A stretch of 64,000 nt of DNA, from positions 62,001-126,000 of the forward strand of contig NZ_JACICC010000001.1 of the NCBI RefSeq assembly GCF_014195635.1, read 5' to 3'. Both the position numbers and the translations under genes were made by a program. The notes under the pieces are model-generated. The model saw only the letters and a program-made list of their open reading frames with translations. It had not been told where the DNA came from and did not search any database. The DNA is from Pseudochelatococcus contaminans (GTDB lineage Bacteria > Pseudomonadota > Alphaproteobacteria > Rhizobiales > Beijerinckiaceae). Below, one piece after another: positions 8,835 through 18,456 of the stretch. Positions within the stretch are counted from its first letter, which is position 1, and every line of letters begins with the position of its first letter.

Positions 8835-10253
8835 TCACCTCACTGCATCGAACAGGGTCTTGAAGAGATTATCGACGACTGAGATCAACTGCGCGGACGC
8901 CGTGAACAGGCGTTCGATCTCCAGTTGCAGCGCCGTTTCCTCATTGAGATCCACGCCGCGCGCATTGGAGAGCGACGTCGTGACCAACGTCAGCACGGCA
9001 TCATTCACCTTGACGGCCGCATCGGAGGACTGCCGGGAACTCTCCACCCAACTCACCGTGGAGGAGGCGTAGTCGAGAAGGGTTTTGTTATCCAGGTCTG
9101 TATTCTTCTCGCCAACCTGATCCAGCAACCGGCTCAGTTGGCCCGAATATGAGGGAGCGTTCTCGGCGGTATTGTAATCGTAGGCGATTCCGTCACGCAG
9201 CTTGCTCGGCGTTCCTGCCGGATTGGCCGCCGGATCGACAGCGGTATTGACACTGATATTCTTCGCCAGATCTGCCGGATTAGCCGGCAATGCAGTAGCG
9301 TTGCTCCGATCGACAAAAAGACCCGGAGCTGTATTGGCGGGATCGGTGGGGTCGATCTCGCGAAATGCCTGGATCAGACCGAGGGCCAGCTTGTCGAGTT
9401 GTTCGCCATACTGAGCCGCATCTTTGTTATGAAGCGCCACCGCCCCGACCAGCGCGCCGTTCTTCGACTCCATCTGCGGCGCATCGCCCGCCACCTGCAC
9501 ACCGTCGATGAAGACGCGCACGGGCTGGCCGGCATCCGTGGTCGCAGAAACCTTACGAGCGCTGGTCTCGAACAGGGTGACGCCGCCATCGGTGAACAGC
9601 ACCATGTCGTTGTTTTCACGCGTCGCCACCGAAATGCCGATCTCTTCAGACAGTTGCGCCACGATGGCATCGCGCCGGTCGAGGTCGTCAGTGATGTCGG
9701 CACCCAACACGGTGCCCTGCACAATCAGCGTATTGGCGCTCTCAAAATTCTGCAGCAGCGTGTTGATACGATCGACTGATGTCTTGACGTCAGCCACGGC
9801 TCCGGCCCGCACTTCGTCAACGACAGCGGCCGCATCGTTGAGGGCACGCGCCATGTCACCGGCGGCCACCACCGCCGCACGGGCCAGATTGTCATCAGCC
9901 GGGGCATTGAGATATTCGGTCAGTTTGTTGGTCAGATTGCCAAGCCGCCCGACAAGCGAGGTTTCATCCGCCGTGTCGCCGACCGTTTCCGACAGGCGCG
10001 TCAGCCCGGTGAGCCGGACATTCTCGCGCGCCGCGACGGAGGTCGATTCGAGGTAGCGCTCGTAAAGACGCGTATCGCTGGAGCGGATCGGCCCACTGGC
10101 GAAAACGCCGCTATCGCGCGTTACCAGCGGAGTGAGCTTGCGGGAGTAATCCGTGTCGCCCGCGCCCGCAACGTTGCGCGCAGAAATCGAAATGCGCTTC
10201 TGGCTTGCCGTCAACGACAGCTGGGCGGAATTCAAGGCAGCGTTCAGGCTCAT
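8835..10253 (-). CDS. flgK: Hook-filament junction protein FlgK
   Basis: FlgK is the first hook-associated protein. The 472-residue product has the flagellar N-terminal motif MSLNAALNSAQLSLTASQKR plus ISARNVAGAGDTDYSRKL. Its C-terminal domain contains the family motif GVDLNEETALQLEIERLFTA followed by SAQLISVVDNLFKTLFDAV. Length is a little under the enteric protein, which is usual in rhizobia. An 82-bp gap separates it from flgE upstream. Confidence 0.95.
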   Translation of the reverse strand: MSLNAALNSAQLSLTASQKRISISARNVAGAGDTDYSRKLTPLVTRDSGVFASGPIRSSDTRLYERYLESTSVAARENVRLTGLTRLSETVGDTADETSLVGRLGNLTNKLTEYLNAPADDNLARAAVVAAGDMARALNDAAAVVDEVRAGAVADVKTSVDRINTLLQNFESANTLIVQGTVLGADITDDLDRRDAIVAQLSEEIGISVATRENNDMVLFTDGGVTLFETSARKVSATTDAGQPVRVFIDGVQVAGDAPQMESKNGALVGAVALHNKDAAQYGEQLDKLALGLIQAFREIDPTDPANTAPGLFVDRSNATALPANPADLAKNISVNTAVDPAANPAGTPSKLRDGIAYDYNTAENAPSYSGQLSRLLDQVGEKNTDLDNKTLLDYASSTVSWVESSRQSSDAAVKVNDAVLTLVTTSLSNARGVDLNEETALQLEIERLFTASAQLISVVDNLFKTLFDAVR

Positions 10254-10335
10254 GATCCGGTTACTCCAACGCCCCGGCGCGAACCGGGCGGCGACATCGA
10301 CCGCGGCCCGCGCGCACTCAGGATCGTGTCATCGT

Positions 10336-11610
10336 TTACCGCTTGAGGTTCACAAGAACCTCAAGCACCTCGGCCCCTGTCTGGAAGGCCTTGGAGTTGG
10401 CGGTGTAATTGCGTTGCGCCTCGATCATGGTCGACAGCTCATCGGCCAGATCGACGTTGGACGACTCCAGCGCGTTTGTGCGGATGCTCCCGAGGCTGCC
10501 CTGCCCCGGAAAGCCGACCAGCGGCGAACCGGATTCGTTGCTGACCTGGAACAAGCCGCCGGAAAGCGCGGTCAGATTGTCCGGGCTTGGCACGTCGGCA
10601 AGAGGGAGCCGGTAACCATCGACGGTGGTGCCATTTTTCATGGCGAAGGACACGACGCCATCGTCGCCGATGTTGATACCCGAAACGGTGCTGGGCGCAT
10701 TGCCGTTCACGGTAGGCTCCAGCGGCGTATATTCCATCTTCACCTGCGTCAGCTTGGAGAAGTCGAATGCAACGGTCGCTCCGCCGGGCACGTTCAGGTT
10801 AACCGTTCGGTCTGCTACCGGAGGAGTCTGAATTGAACCGTTGGCGGGATCGAACGTGATGGCCGTGCCACCAGCATTCAGCAGACCGCCAGCTGCGTAG
10901 GGGAATCCGCCGGTTGCGGCGTCAGCCGTTCTGGCATCGAACACCGACATCTGCCATCCATTGGTGGCAGTCTTTGCAAAGTAGACATCCAGTTTGACCT
11001 CGCCGCCGAGATTGTCATAGACAATGATCGAGGATTTGGAGGTATAGGTAGAGCCTGCGACGTTATCGCTCGGTAGAGTACCTGCGGCCACCACGGCGAC
11101 ATCGTCGCGCGCGTCCAGATTGGCCGGGAACGTGATACCCGTCGTCGGCGTCGCCTGAATGTTGAGGTTATTGACGTTGATGCGCTCGCCGCCGTTAAGG
11201 CTGTTGACGATCACACCGCTGTCGCCGTTCCGGATATCGTAGCCGGTGAGGTAATAACCCGCCGCGTTGACGAGGTAGCCCTCGGCGTCTTCCACGAAGG
11301 AACCGGCGCGGGTCATGTAGCGCGCGCCGCTGCCATCGTCGACGATGAAAAACCCGCTGCCGCGGATGGCGAGATCGGTTGTGGAGGTCGTGGAGGTCAG
11401 CCCGCCTTCGAGCGAGACGGCGCGACGGACATGCGTTTCCACACCGCCGGCATTATAGCTGCCTGAGCCGGCGTCCATGACGAGTGCGGAAAACTGCGTC
11501 GACGTCTTCTTGTAACCGACCGTCGAGGCATTGGCGATATTGTCGCCCACCGTCGCCAGCCGGTTCGATTGTGCCTTCATGCCCGAGACGGCGGTATTCA
11601 TGATGCTCAT
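10336..11610 (-). CDS. flgE: Flagellar hook protein FlgE
   Basis: FlgE builds the hook, the universal joint of the flagellum. The 424-residue product carries the N-terminal rod/hook motif (MNTAVSGMKAQSNRLATVGD, then NIANASTVGYKKTSTQFS) and the C-terminal motif SSNVDLADELSTMIEAQRNY followed by TANSKAFQTGAEVLEVLVNL. Both ends are needed for polymerisation and are intact. It lies between fliI and flgK in the leftward arm. Confidence 0.96.
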   Translation of the reverse strand: MSIMNTAVSGMKAQSNRLATVGDNIANASTVGYKKTSTQFSALVMDAGSGSYNAGGVETHVRRAVSLEGGLTSTTSTTDLAIRGSGFFIVDDGSGARYMTRAGSFVEDAEGYLVNAAGYYLTGYDIRNGDSGVIVNSLNGGERINVNNLNIQATPTTGITFPANLDARDDVAVVAAGTLPSDNVAGSTYTSKSSIIVYDNLGGEVKLDVYFAKTATNGWQMSVFDARTADAATGGFPYAAGGLLNAGGTAITFDPANGSIQTPPVADRTVNLNVPGGATVAFDFSKLTQVKMEYTPLEPTVNGNAPSTVSGINIGDDGVVSFAMKNGTTVDGYRLPLADVPSPDNLTALSGGLFQVSNESGSPLVGFPGQGSLGSIRTNALESSNVDLADELSTMIEAQRNYTANSKAFQTGAEVLEVLVNLKR

Positions 11611-11694
11611 GACCAGCTCCGTTGACTGAAACTATCGCCCTGCCAATAAACACCAGCAGCCTTGCGCGAGGCTCGCATCCACGGATCGCCGCGA

Positions 11695-13200
11695 TCAGGC
11701 GGGGCGCAGAGCGTTCGCCAGCTCCTGGAAAGCGTCCTCGCTCATCGGCGCGTCCATATCCTGCCGAAGCGCGTCGTAGATGCGCGGCACCAATGTAACG
11801 GCCTGATCCAGCTCGGCATCGAGACCGGGCTGGTAGCCGCCCACGAGCCGCAGGTCGCGCGTATCCTCATAGCGCGCGATCATCGCCCGTATGCGCCGCA
11901 GCAGGTTGCGTTGCTCCGGTGTCCACGACAGTTGGGCAAGGCGTGAGATCGAGCTGAGCACGTTGCCCGCCGGATACCGACCCTGATCGGCGATGCTGCG
12001 CTCCAGCACGATATGGCCGTCGAGCGTGCCGCGAATGTTGTCGGCGACGGGATCGTTATGGTCGTCGCCATCGACGAGCACCGAAAAGATGCCGGTGATG
12101 GTGCCGCTGCCCTCAGCTCCCGGTCCCGACCGTTCCAGCAGCCGCGGCAGGTCGCTGAATACGCTGGGCGCATAGCCGCGCGCCACGGCAGGTTCGCCCG
12201 CCGCCAGCGCCACATCGCGCGCCGCGTGGGCATAGCGCGTGACGGAGTCGATGATCAGCAGCACGGACTCGCCGCAATCGCGAAAATATTCGGCGATAGC
12301 CGTCGCAGTGCGCGGGGCCATGCGGCGCATCATCGGGCTTTCATCGCCCGTCGAGACCACAACGACGGCGCGGCTGCGATTATCCGCCAGCGGCCCTTCC
12401 AGAAACTCCCGCACCTCGCGGCCGCGCTCACCGACCAGCGCCACGACGATGGTATCGAACCCCCGCGCCCGCGCCAGCATGCCCAGCAGCGTCGACTTGC
12501 CGACGCCCGAACCGGCGAAAATACCGATGCGCTGGCCGAAGCACAGCGGGGTGAATAGATCCAGCATGCGCACGCCGGTTTTCAGCGGCGTATCCACCCG
12601 CGCCCGCGTCAGGGCGGGCGGCGGCGGTGCGTCGACCGGCATTTCACGCAGCCCCTGCCGCAGCGGTCCGTGGGCATCGAGCGGATGGCAAAAGGCATCG
12701 ACGACGCGACCTTTCCAGCTGTGATCCGGGCTCACGCCCATCGCGCCCTGCCGGAACACGCCGGAGCCGATGCTGGCCTCGATCTGGTTGCCAAACGGCT
12801 TGATCGTCGCCCCGGCCTGATCAATGCGCACAACCTCGCCGGGCAGACCGCCATCTTCGAACACCACCCGGTCTCCCAGCCGCACCTCGCGCGAGAGGCC
12901 CACGACGCGGCAGTAACCGGCGGTAATTTCCTGCACCGAACCGCCTTTGCGCACCAGCGGAAGCTGGGCCGCCTCCACGCTGATCACGCTGGCGACCCGC
13001 GCCAGCGCCGTGCGGCGCCGGCCATCGCGATCCCGATCAGCAAGGACGGTAACAGTCCCGGCATGGTTTTCCGCAAGCACGCCGGCAGCGACCGGCCCGG
13101 CGCTGTCCGGGGTCGACTCTTCCGCAACCGCACTCGCCGGTGGCAGCGCCAGCAATGATGGAACGTTCTGCCCCGCGAGGGCTTCGGCGATGCTGTTCAT
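11695..13200 (-). CDS. fliI: Flagellum-specific export ATPase FliI
   Basis: FliI energises substrate unfolding at the export gate and is related to F1-ATPase beta. The 501-residue product shows Walker A GSGVGKST, a Walker B-type strand SVLLIIDSVTRYA, and the family motif DDHNDPVADNIRGTLDGHIV. It is somewhat longer than the E. coli protein because of an extended N-terminus rich in Ala and Pro. The neighbours are flgF upstream and flgE downstream. Confidence 0.96.
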   Translation of the reverse strand: MNSIAEALAGQNVPSLLALPPASAVAEESTPDSAGPVAAGVLAENHAGTVTVLADRDRDGRRRTALARVASVISVEAAQLPLVRKGGSVQEITAGYCRVVGLSREVRLGDRVVFEDGGLPGEVVRIDQAGATIKPFGNQIEASIGSGVFRQGAMGVSPDHSWKGRVVDAFCHPLDAHGPLRQGLREMPVDAPPPPALTRARVDTPLKTGVRMLDLFTPLCFGQRIGIFAGSGVGKSTLLGMLARARGFDTIVVALVGERGREVREFLEGPLADNRSRAVVVVSTGDESPMMRRMAPRTATAIAEYFRDCGESVLLIIDSVTRYAHAARDVALAAGEPAVARGYAPSVFSDLPRLLERSGPGAEGSGTITGIFSVLVDGDDHNDPVADNIRGTLDGHIVLERSIADQGRYPAGNVLSSISRLAQLSWTPEQRNLLRRIRAMIARYEDTRDLRLVGGYQPGLDAELDQAVTLVPRIYDALRQDMDAPMSEDAFQELANALRPA

Positions 13201-13296
13201 GTGTTATCGATCACTGATGCCAGGCAAGGCGCTTCTTCGATGAAGCGGGCACCGCTTGTCATCGGGAAAACGCTCACAATCAAAATGTTACGGCTT

Positions 13297-14025
13297 TTAC
13301 GACGCAGGCCCGAGATCGCGGATGACCTGCTGGAGTTCGTTGTTGAGCGAACTCGTCGCGCTGGCGGCATATTCGAACGTGCGCTGACCGTCGATCAGGC
13401 GGGTCATCTCGATGACCGGGCTGACGTTGGAGCCCTCGACATAGCCCTGCATCACGCCAGACGCGACGAAATCGTCCACCGGCACCACCGCACCGGGGTC
13501 CACGGCGACGGAGCCGTCGACTGCGCGAAACAGGTCGGCGCCCGGCGCGATCTGGAACAGGCCGATGCGCCCCACGATGCCGCCATTCTGCGAAATCGTT
13601 CCGTCCGAGGCAATGGATACCTCGCCGCCGGCGGGGTTAAGCGCCAGCGGAGCACCGCCGTCATCAAGCACAGGCAAGCCGTTCACGGTTGTCACGTCGC
13701 CGATGTCTGTCATGGTCAGCCGCCCGTCGCGGCTGTAGCGCACCCCGGCTGGCGTCTGGATGGCGATCCACCCATCTCCCTTCACGGCGATATCCAGCGG
13801 ATTGCCCGTCTGGTTGACCGAGCCGGGCTCGCGCTTGAGAAACGCCTTGCCGCTGCCCGCGAACGCCACCGAAACCTGGCCCGTGTTCGACAACACGCTC
13901 TCGAAAGTCGTCGCCTCGGCGCGGAAACCGGCGGTGTTGATGTTGGCTATGTTGTTCGCCACCATGGTCAACTGCCGCTCGCGCGACACCTGACTGGACA
14001 ACATCACGTAAAGAGCTTCCTGCAT
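13297..14025 (-). CDS. flgF: Flagellar proximal rod protein FlgF
   Basis: FlgF forms part of the periplasmic rod. The 242-residue product begins MQEALYVMLSSQVSRERQLT and has the rod motif ANNIANINTAGFRAE. The C-terminal FlgF/FlgG motif is YVEGSNVSPVIEMTRLIDGQ followed by RTFEYAASATSS. Length is standard. The gene is separated by 98 bp of AT-rich sequence from the DUF1217 gene and by 96 bp from fliI. Confidence 0.94.
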   Translation of the reverse strand: MQEALYVMLSSQVSRERQLTMVANNIANINTAGFRAEATTFESVLSNTGQVSVAFAGSGKAFLKREPGSVNQTGNPLDIAVKGDGWIAIQTPAGVRYSRDGRLTMTDIGDVTTVNGLPVLDDGGAPLALNPAGGEVSIASDGTISQNGGIVGRIGLFQIAPGADLFRAVDGSVAVDPGAVVPVDDFVASGVMQGYVEGSNVSPVIEMTRLIDGQRTFEYAASATSSLNNELQQVIRDLGPAS

Positions 14026-14123
14026 TCCGTCCTCAATATCGTGAAGTAAAATAAAGCGGCTCTCGATTGGACAGCGCCAAACGATCGAATGAAATTCTAT
14101 TCAAAATCAAACGGCCCAAATCG

Positions 14124-15587
14124 TTACTTTGACTGCAACAGCAGTTCTCCGATATCGACCGCTCCCGTTTCCTGGAACAGCGACAGCAGCGGCGAGTTGG
14201 CCCCGGCTTCGACATCCGCCAGCAGCAGGAAGCGGCGGATCAGCTTCTCGACCTTTGCAGGGTCTTGAAAATCCTCGATGTCGAGCTGGCTGGTGATGAG
14301 ACGGGCCTGCGCGTCGACATCGGCGGTCGCCGTTTCAGCGGGGATGCCATATGCCGTGCGGATGACGGCGGCCAACGCCTCATCGGCAAGAATGTCATAG
14401 GGCGACTTGATATCAGCCGCACGGCGCTGGAAGTTAAGCGCGAGGCGAACGTTGTTGTCTTCGTTGCCGATATCCAGTTCCAGCGTCTGGCGGATATAGG
14501 CCTGCACCGTTTTCTCGACATCGCGCACCAGCGGCGCGACGGTCGGTGTACCATCGCTTTCAAACGCGAAGACAGCCTTGAAGCTCTCGAAATTCTCGCG
14601 TTCCTTGGCATTGGAGAAGCTTAGCGCACGCGTATCGCCCTTCAACGCCGCGACAATCGCCGTTTCCTTCCCGATCAGGTTTTCGAGGTCGAAAGCACGC
14701 AGGCCGATGGACAGCACCTGCACGTTCTTGGTCAGGTCGTCGGCCGTCTTGATCTCATCGAGTCCTTCATAGAAGGCGTCGACATCGGCATCCGCCCGCT
14801 CCTTCAGCTTTTCGCCGAGCCCCGGCGCCGCCATGCGATAGTTGACGATCACGCTCTCAAGTCCCTCTTCGCCCGTCGAGGCGACAAAGGCATCGAAGAA
14901 CCGGCCGAAGTTGTAGCGTCCCTCGGCATCGGTGATGCCGATATCCTCAAGACCGGAAATGTAAGCGCCGGAAGCACCGGCAGCGCGGGCCGCCACTTCG
15001 TTGGTGACCACCTTGCGGACGGCATCGAGCTGGAAGATCTGCTGATCGAGGCCGAAAGCTTCGAGGGCGAATGTCAGGGCCGTATCGCTCTTCAGGAGCG
15101 TATCGAAATTGTCGATTCCCTCCATCTCGATCCTGTAATCGAGAACGCGGCTATCGACATTGTCGGTGATGCGTTTGTCGATGTTGTCCAGATTGTCGCG
15201 ATACCGCTGCGTCACCGACAGCGACGATGCATGGAGGACCGGGGGCGCGACGCCGCCGTCGGTCACCTGAAACGCGCCCGCAAGCTCCAGATAACGGCTG
15301 TCGGACATCTTGGAGGCATAGCTGTCCGTACCCGTGCCTTCGCTGATGATCCGGCGCATCAGGGCGCGGGCGTAGGCGAGTTCGTCCATGCCATACGCCT
15401 TGACCGCGAAAGTGTAGGTGCGGTCATCCTTGAAAAGATCATCGACCGACTGGATGGTACCCGCGGCCTCGGTGAAGCGCGCGATGTCGCGTGCGACAAC
15501 CGGCTCGGCCGCCTTCCTCTCGATGGCCTTCGGCAGATCCCTGACGATGGCGTTATAGTTCAGGTACGACGACTGATAGATGGCCAT
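14124..15587 (-). CDS. DUF1217-family protein of the flagellar cluster
   Basis: This 487-residue protein contains at least three diverged copies of a helical repeat of the DUF1217 kind (for example DRTYTFAVKAYGMDELAYAR and DTALTFALEAFGLDQQIFQL). It has no signal peptide or transmembrane segment. DUF1217 proteins are found next to flgF in rhizobial flagellar clusters. Their molecular role is not established; an exported or structural flagellar component is the likely guess. The ATG at 15587 (MAIYQSSYLNY) is chosen because it has a strong ribosome-binding site (GGAAGGGG). It is the first gene of the leftward arm. Confidence 0.85.
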   Translation of the reverse strand: MAIYQSSYLNYNAIVRDLPKAIERKAAEPVVARDIARFTEAAGTIQSVDDLFKDDRTYTFAVKAYGMDELAYARALMRRIISEGTGTDSYASKMSDSRYLELAGAFQVTDGGVAPPVLHASSLSVTQRYRDNLDNIDKRITDNVDSRVLDYRIEMEGIDNFDTLLKSDTALTFALEAFGLDQQIFQLDAVRKVVTNEVAARAAGASGAYISGLEDIGITDAEGRYNFGRFFDAFVASTGEEGLESVIVNYRMAAPGLGEKLKERADADVDAFYEGLDEIKTADDLTKNVQVLSIGLRAFDLENLIGKETAIVAALKGDTRALSFSNAKERENFESFKAVFAFESDGTPTVAPLVRDVEKTVQAYIRQTLELDIGNEDNNVRLALNFQRRAADIKSPYDILADEALAAVIRTAYGIPAETATADVDAQARLITSQLDIEDFQDPAKVEKLIRRFLLLADVEAGANSPLLSLFQETGAVDIGELLLQSK

Positions 15588-15978
15588 GACAACCCCTTCC
15601 GGGAATATCCCCGCACTGGATCGCCGGTCTCGGCATCTGTCCGGCATCCCGATATCAGCGCCATCTTACCGGCCCAGGCTTGCATGGAGCTTTTCGTCTC
15701 TGCACGCCCCGTTCCCGCTCCCCCCCTCTCCGGAGCCGATCCAGCCTCACGCAAGCTTATATGCCTATCGTGAGGCATCCACGGCAGATCGGGGCTCGCG
15801 TCAACAGATGCGGGCATCGGCGCTTCGACGCAATGTCAATGCATTGCCCCACTCCTGCCGCCGGGTACTTTCGTGGACACCGTAACTGCCGGTCCTGATA
15901 CCGGCGACAGAAAGAACGCGGACGGCGGAGCGAGGGCGGCAGCCGGCTTCGACATCCCGGGAAGCAGGAAAGCAGCCA
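15588..15978. promoter_or_regulatory. Divergent flagellar promoter region with two inverted repeats
   Basis: This 391-bp gene-free region lies between the leftward (DUF1217-flgF) and rightward (motA-fliM) flagellar arms. It contains an 8-bp perfect inverted repeat, GCCTCACG at 15744-15751 and CGTGAGGC at 15769-15776, around a 17-bp AT-rich spacer with TATAT. A second repeat is GCAATG at 15830-15835 and CATTGC at 15842-15847. These are candidate binding sites for a flagellar regulator; no sigma-54 or sigma-28 type promoter was recognised. Confidence 0.5.
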
Positions 15979-16872
15979 ATGAACTTCATCGTGGGCGTGA
16001 TTGTGGCTGTCGGCTGCATGCTCGGCGGTTTCATGGCCATGGGCGGCCATGTCGCGGTCATCTGGCAGCCGTGGGAATTTGTCATCATTTTCGGCATGGC
16101 CCTGGGTGCTTTCATCGTCGCCAACACGTGGAGCGTGCAGATCGATACCGGGCGCTCCGTTGTCGAGGCGCTGCTGAACAAGGGACCGAAGCGGAAAGAC
16201 TACCTCGCGCTTCTCGGACTGTTGTTCACGCTGACCCGCATGGTGCGCACGCGCCCCAGAAGCGAGATCGAGGCGCATGTCGACGACCCCGCGAATTCCA
16301 CTGTGTTCCAGAACTTTCCCACGATTGTCGCCGACCGCGAGCTGACCAACTACATCTGCGATTACGTCCGTCTTCTGGTTATCGGCAATGCCAAGCCGCA
16401 CGAGATCGACGCGTTGATGGACGAGGAAATCGCGACCATCAAGAAAAACAAGCTCAAGACCTATCAGGCCATGTCCGCCGTCGCGGACGGATTGCCGGCG
16501 CTGGGGATCGTGGCCGCCGTGCTCGGCATCATCAAGGCCATGGGCGCCATCGATCAGGCCCCCTCGCTGCTGGCGGGCCTGCTGGGCGCGGCATTGGTTG
16601 GCACGTTCACCGGCATCTTCGCCTCATACGGAATTTTCGCGCCGCTGGCGAACAAGATGAAGACAACGCGCGAAAAACAATGCCAGCCGTATTTCATCGT
16701 CAAGCAGACACTCGTGGCATTCCTGAACGGCGCCATGCCACAGATCGCCCTCGAGCACGGGCGTAAGATGATCAGTTCTTATGAACGCCCCACAATCGAT
16801 GAGCTTGAGAACGAGACGATGAATGCCGGAGGCCGCTCAGGCGGCGATCAGGATCAGCAGGAAGCAGCCTGA
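15979..16872 (+). CDS. motA: Flagellar motor stator protein MotA
   Basis: MotA forms, with MotB, the proton-conducting stator ring of the motor. The 297-residue inner-membrane protein has four hydrophobic segments (starting MNFIVGVIVAVGCMLGGFMA). The hallmark cytoplasmic and late membrane motif is MSAVADGLPALGIVAAVLGI, followed by IKAMGAIDQAPSLLAGLLG. It is the first gene of the rightward arm. fliM starts 2 bp after its stop, so they share a transcript. motB is not in the window. Confidence 0.96.
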   Translation: MNFIVGVIVAVGCMLGGFMAMGGHVAVIWQPWEFVIIFGMALGAFIVANTWSVQIDTGRSVVEALLNKGPKRKDYLALLGLLFTLTRMVRTRPRSEIEAHVDDPANSTVFQNFPTIVADRELTNYICDYVRLLVIGNAKPHEIDALMDEEIATIKKNKLKTYQAMSAVADGLPALGIVAAVLGIIKAMGAIDQAPSLLAGLLGAALVGTFTGIFASYGIFAPLANKMKTTREKQCQPYFIVKQTLVAFLNGAMPQIALEHGRKMISSYERPTIDELENETMNAGGRSGGDQDQQEAA

Positions 16873-16874
16873 CA

Positions 16875-17807
16875 ATGAGCGCTACAGCAACCGCCAACGA
16901 CAAGATCCAGGATCGTCTGCTCGACTCCACCGGCCTGTCCATCGACCGGCTGCCAATGCTGCACGTGATCTTCGACCGCATGGCCAACGTATGGCTGGAA
17001 GGCATTCGCCATCTGGCGACGTCACCGGCCTACTGCTCCCTGACGATGATCGAGATCGGCCGCATCAGCGATATTCTGGAGATGTACGAGTCCAATGCCA
17101 TCGCCGCCGTCTACCAGGCCCCGGAATGGGACAGCCAGGTGCTCGTGGGGCTGGACCGCGACTTTGTGTTCTCCATGATCGAGGTGCTGCTGGGCTCGGA
17201 CGGGGCGGAGCCGCCCATCGATGAGGAGCGAGGGTTTTCCAACATCGAGCGGCGGGTTTCCGATCTCATTTTCCGGCATCTCAGCAAGGCGATGCGCACG
17301 GCCTTCAAGCAGGTGACGAACGTGCATTTCAGACACGAGCGCACGGAGACCAGAATGGACTTTGCCGTCATCGGGCGGCGGACGAGCCGTGCGGTCGTGG
17401 CCAAGTTTCTCGTGCAGACGCTCAACCGGGGCGGCGAGATTTTCGTCATCATTCCCCAATCCGCGCTCACGCCCATGCGCCAGAACCTGATGCGGGTGAT
17501 CTCGAACGAGCCAACGGTGCGCGACCCGCGCTGGAGCAAGCAGATCAAATCCGAAGTGCAGCGGGCGGAAGTCACGCTTACCGCGGTTCTGGAAAAGCGT
17601 TACCTGACGCTGGAAGAAATCGCCAGCCTCGAAGTGGGGCAGACCATCCGTCTGCAAGCAAGTCCGAAGTCGCTCGTCACACTCGAAAGCGACGACCAGC
17701 CGCTGTTCAAATGTTTCCTCGGCAAATCCGACGGCGCTTACAGCCTGAGACTTGAAGAGGCCATCGATAATAAAAAAGATATCATCGAAGACTTATTATC
17801 GAAATAG
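16875..17807 (+). CDS. fliM: Flagellar switch protein FliM
   Basis: FliM is a C-ring component that receives CheY-P in chemotaxis. The 310-residue product has the middle CheC-like domain (YCSLTMIEIGRISDILEMYE) and a C-terminal SpoA domain (LEEIASLEVGQTIRLQASPK). The extreme N-terminus begins MSATATANDKIQDRLLDSTG and lacks a recognisable copy of the enterobacterial CheY-binding motif (LSQAEIDALL type). The gene follows motA directly and is followed by 73 bp of AT-rich sequence before fliN. Confidence 0.93.
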   Translation: MSATATANDKIQDRLLDSTGLSIDRLPMLHVIFDRMANVWLEGIRHLATSPAYCSLTMIEIGRISDILEMYESNAIAAVYQAPEWDSQVLVGLDRDFVFSMIEVLLGSDGAEPPIDEERGFSNIERRVSDLIFRHLSKAMRTAFKQVTNVHFRHERTETRMDFAVIGRRTSRAVVAKFLVQTLNRGGEIFVIIPQSALTPMRQNLMRVISNEPTVRDPRWSKQIKSEVQRAEVTLTAVLEKRYLTLEEIASLEVGQTIRLQASPKSLVTLESDDQPLFKCFLGKSDGAYSLRLEEAIDNKKDIIEDLLSK

Positions 17808-17880
17808 CATAAAAATAGTATCGAATATTTATTTTGAATTATCCAACACCTGCGACCAACCGAATATGGAATCGTGAGCA

Positions 17881-18273
17881 ATGAACCAGAACGCAGATGA
17901 AATGACCATGGACAATGCTGCGGCTGCCGCGAATGCGGACGCGTTCTCGCCAAACAACTTCGCGCCCATATCCGGTGACGACCACCAGCTGCGCGCGGGC
18001 AGCGAGGCGCGCAACTTCGATACCGTCAAGCGTATTCCAGTTCTCGTGCAGGTGGTTCTCGGCTCCGCGACGATGCCGGTTTCGGCGCTGATCAAGCTTG
18101 GCCGCGGCGCTGTCGTGCCACTCGACCACCGCGTCGGCGAGCCGGTCGACGTCGTGGTCAACGGCCGGATCATCGCGCGCGGCGAGGTCGTGGTCGTCGA
18201 GGATGACAACTCGCGCTTCGGTGTCCAGCTCACGGAAATCGTCGGTCCTTCGACCGAGGAAGAAGATCTGTAA
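17881..18273 (+). CDS. fliN: Flagellar switch protein FliN
   Basis: FliN forms the bottom of the C-ring and helps dock export substrates. The 130-residue product has a variable acidic N-terminus of about 50 residues and a C-terminal SpoA domain: IPVLVQVVLGSATMPVSALI followed by KLGRGAVVPLDHRVGEPVDV, then VNGRIIARGEVVVVEDDNSR. That domain is the defining feature of FliN. It lies between fliM and fliG, as in rhizobia. Confidence 0.95.
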   Translation: MNQNADEMTMDNAAAAANADAFSPNNFAPISGDDHQLRAGSEARNFDTVKRIPVLVQVVLGSATMPVSALIKLGRGAVVPLDHRVGEPVDVVVNGRIIARGEVVVVEDDNSRFGVQLTEIVGPSTEEEDL

Positions 18274-18456
18274 AACGTCATCCATCGCGCGAGCGCCCTC
18301 CGGGACCGCGCGGCAGACACCAGCGCCCGACCGGATGGCCGCGGCGGCGAAAGCGCCCCGCGAGCCGCATTCCGGTGACGGCAATCGATGCATGCGGCAG
18401 ACAGGACCGGCGCCAGGCACTCCGGTCGGCCTGCCGCGCCAGCCCGGTGGTCCAAC

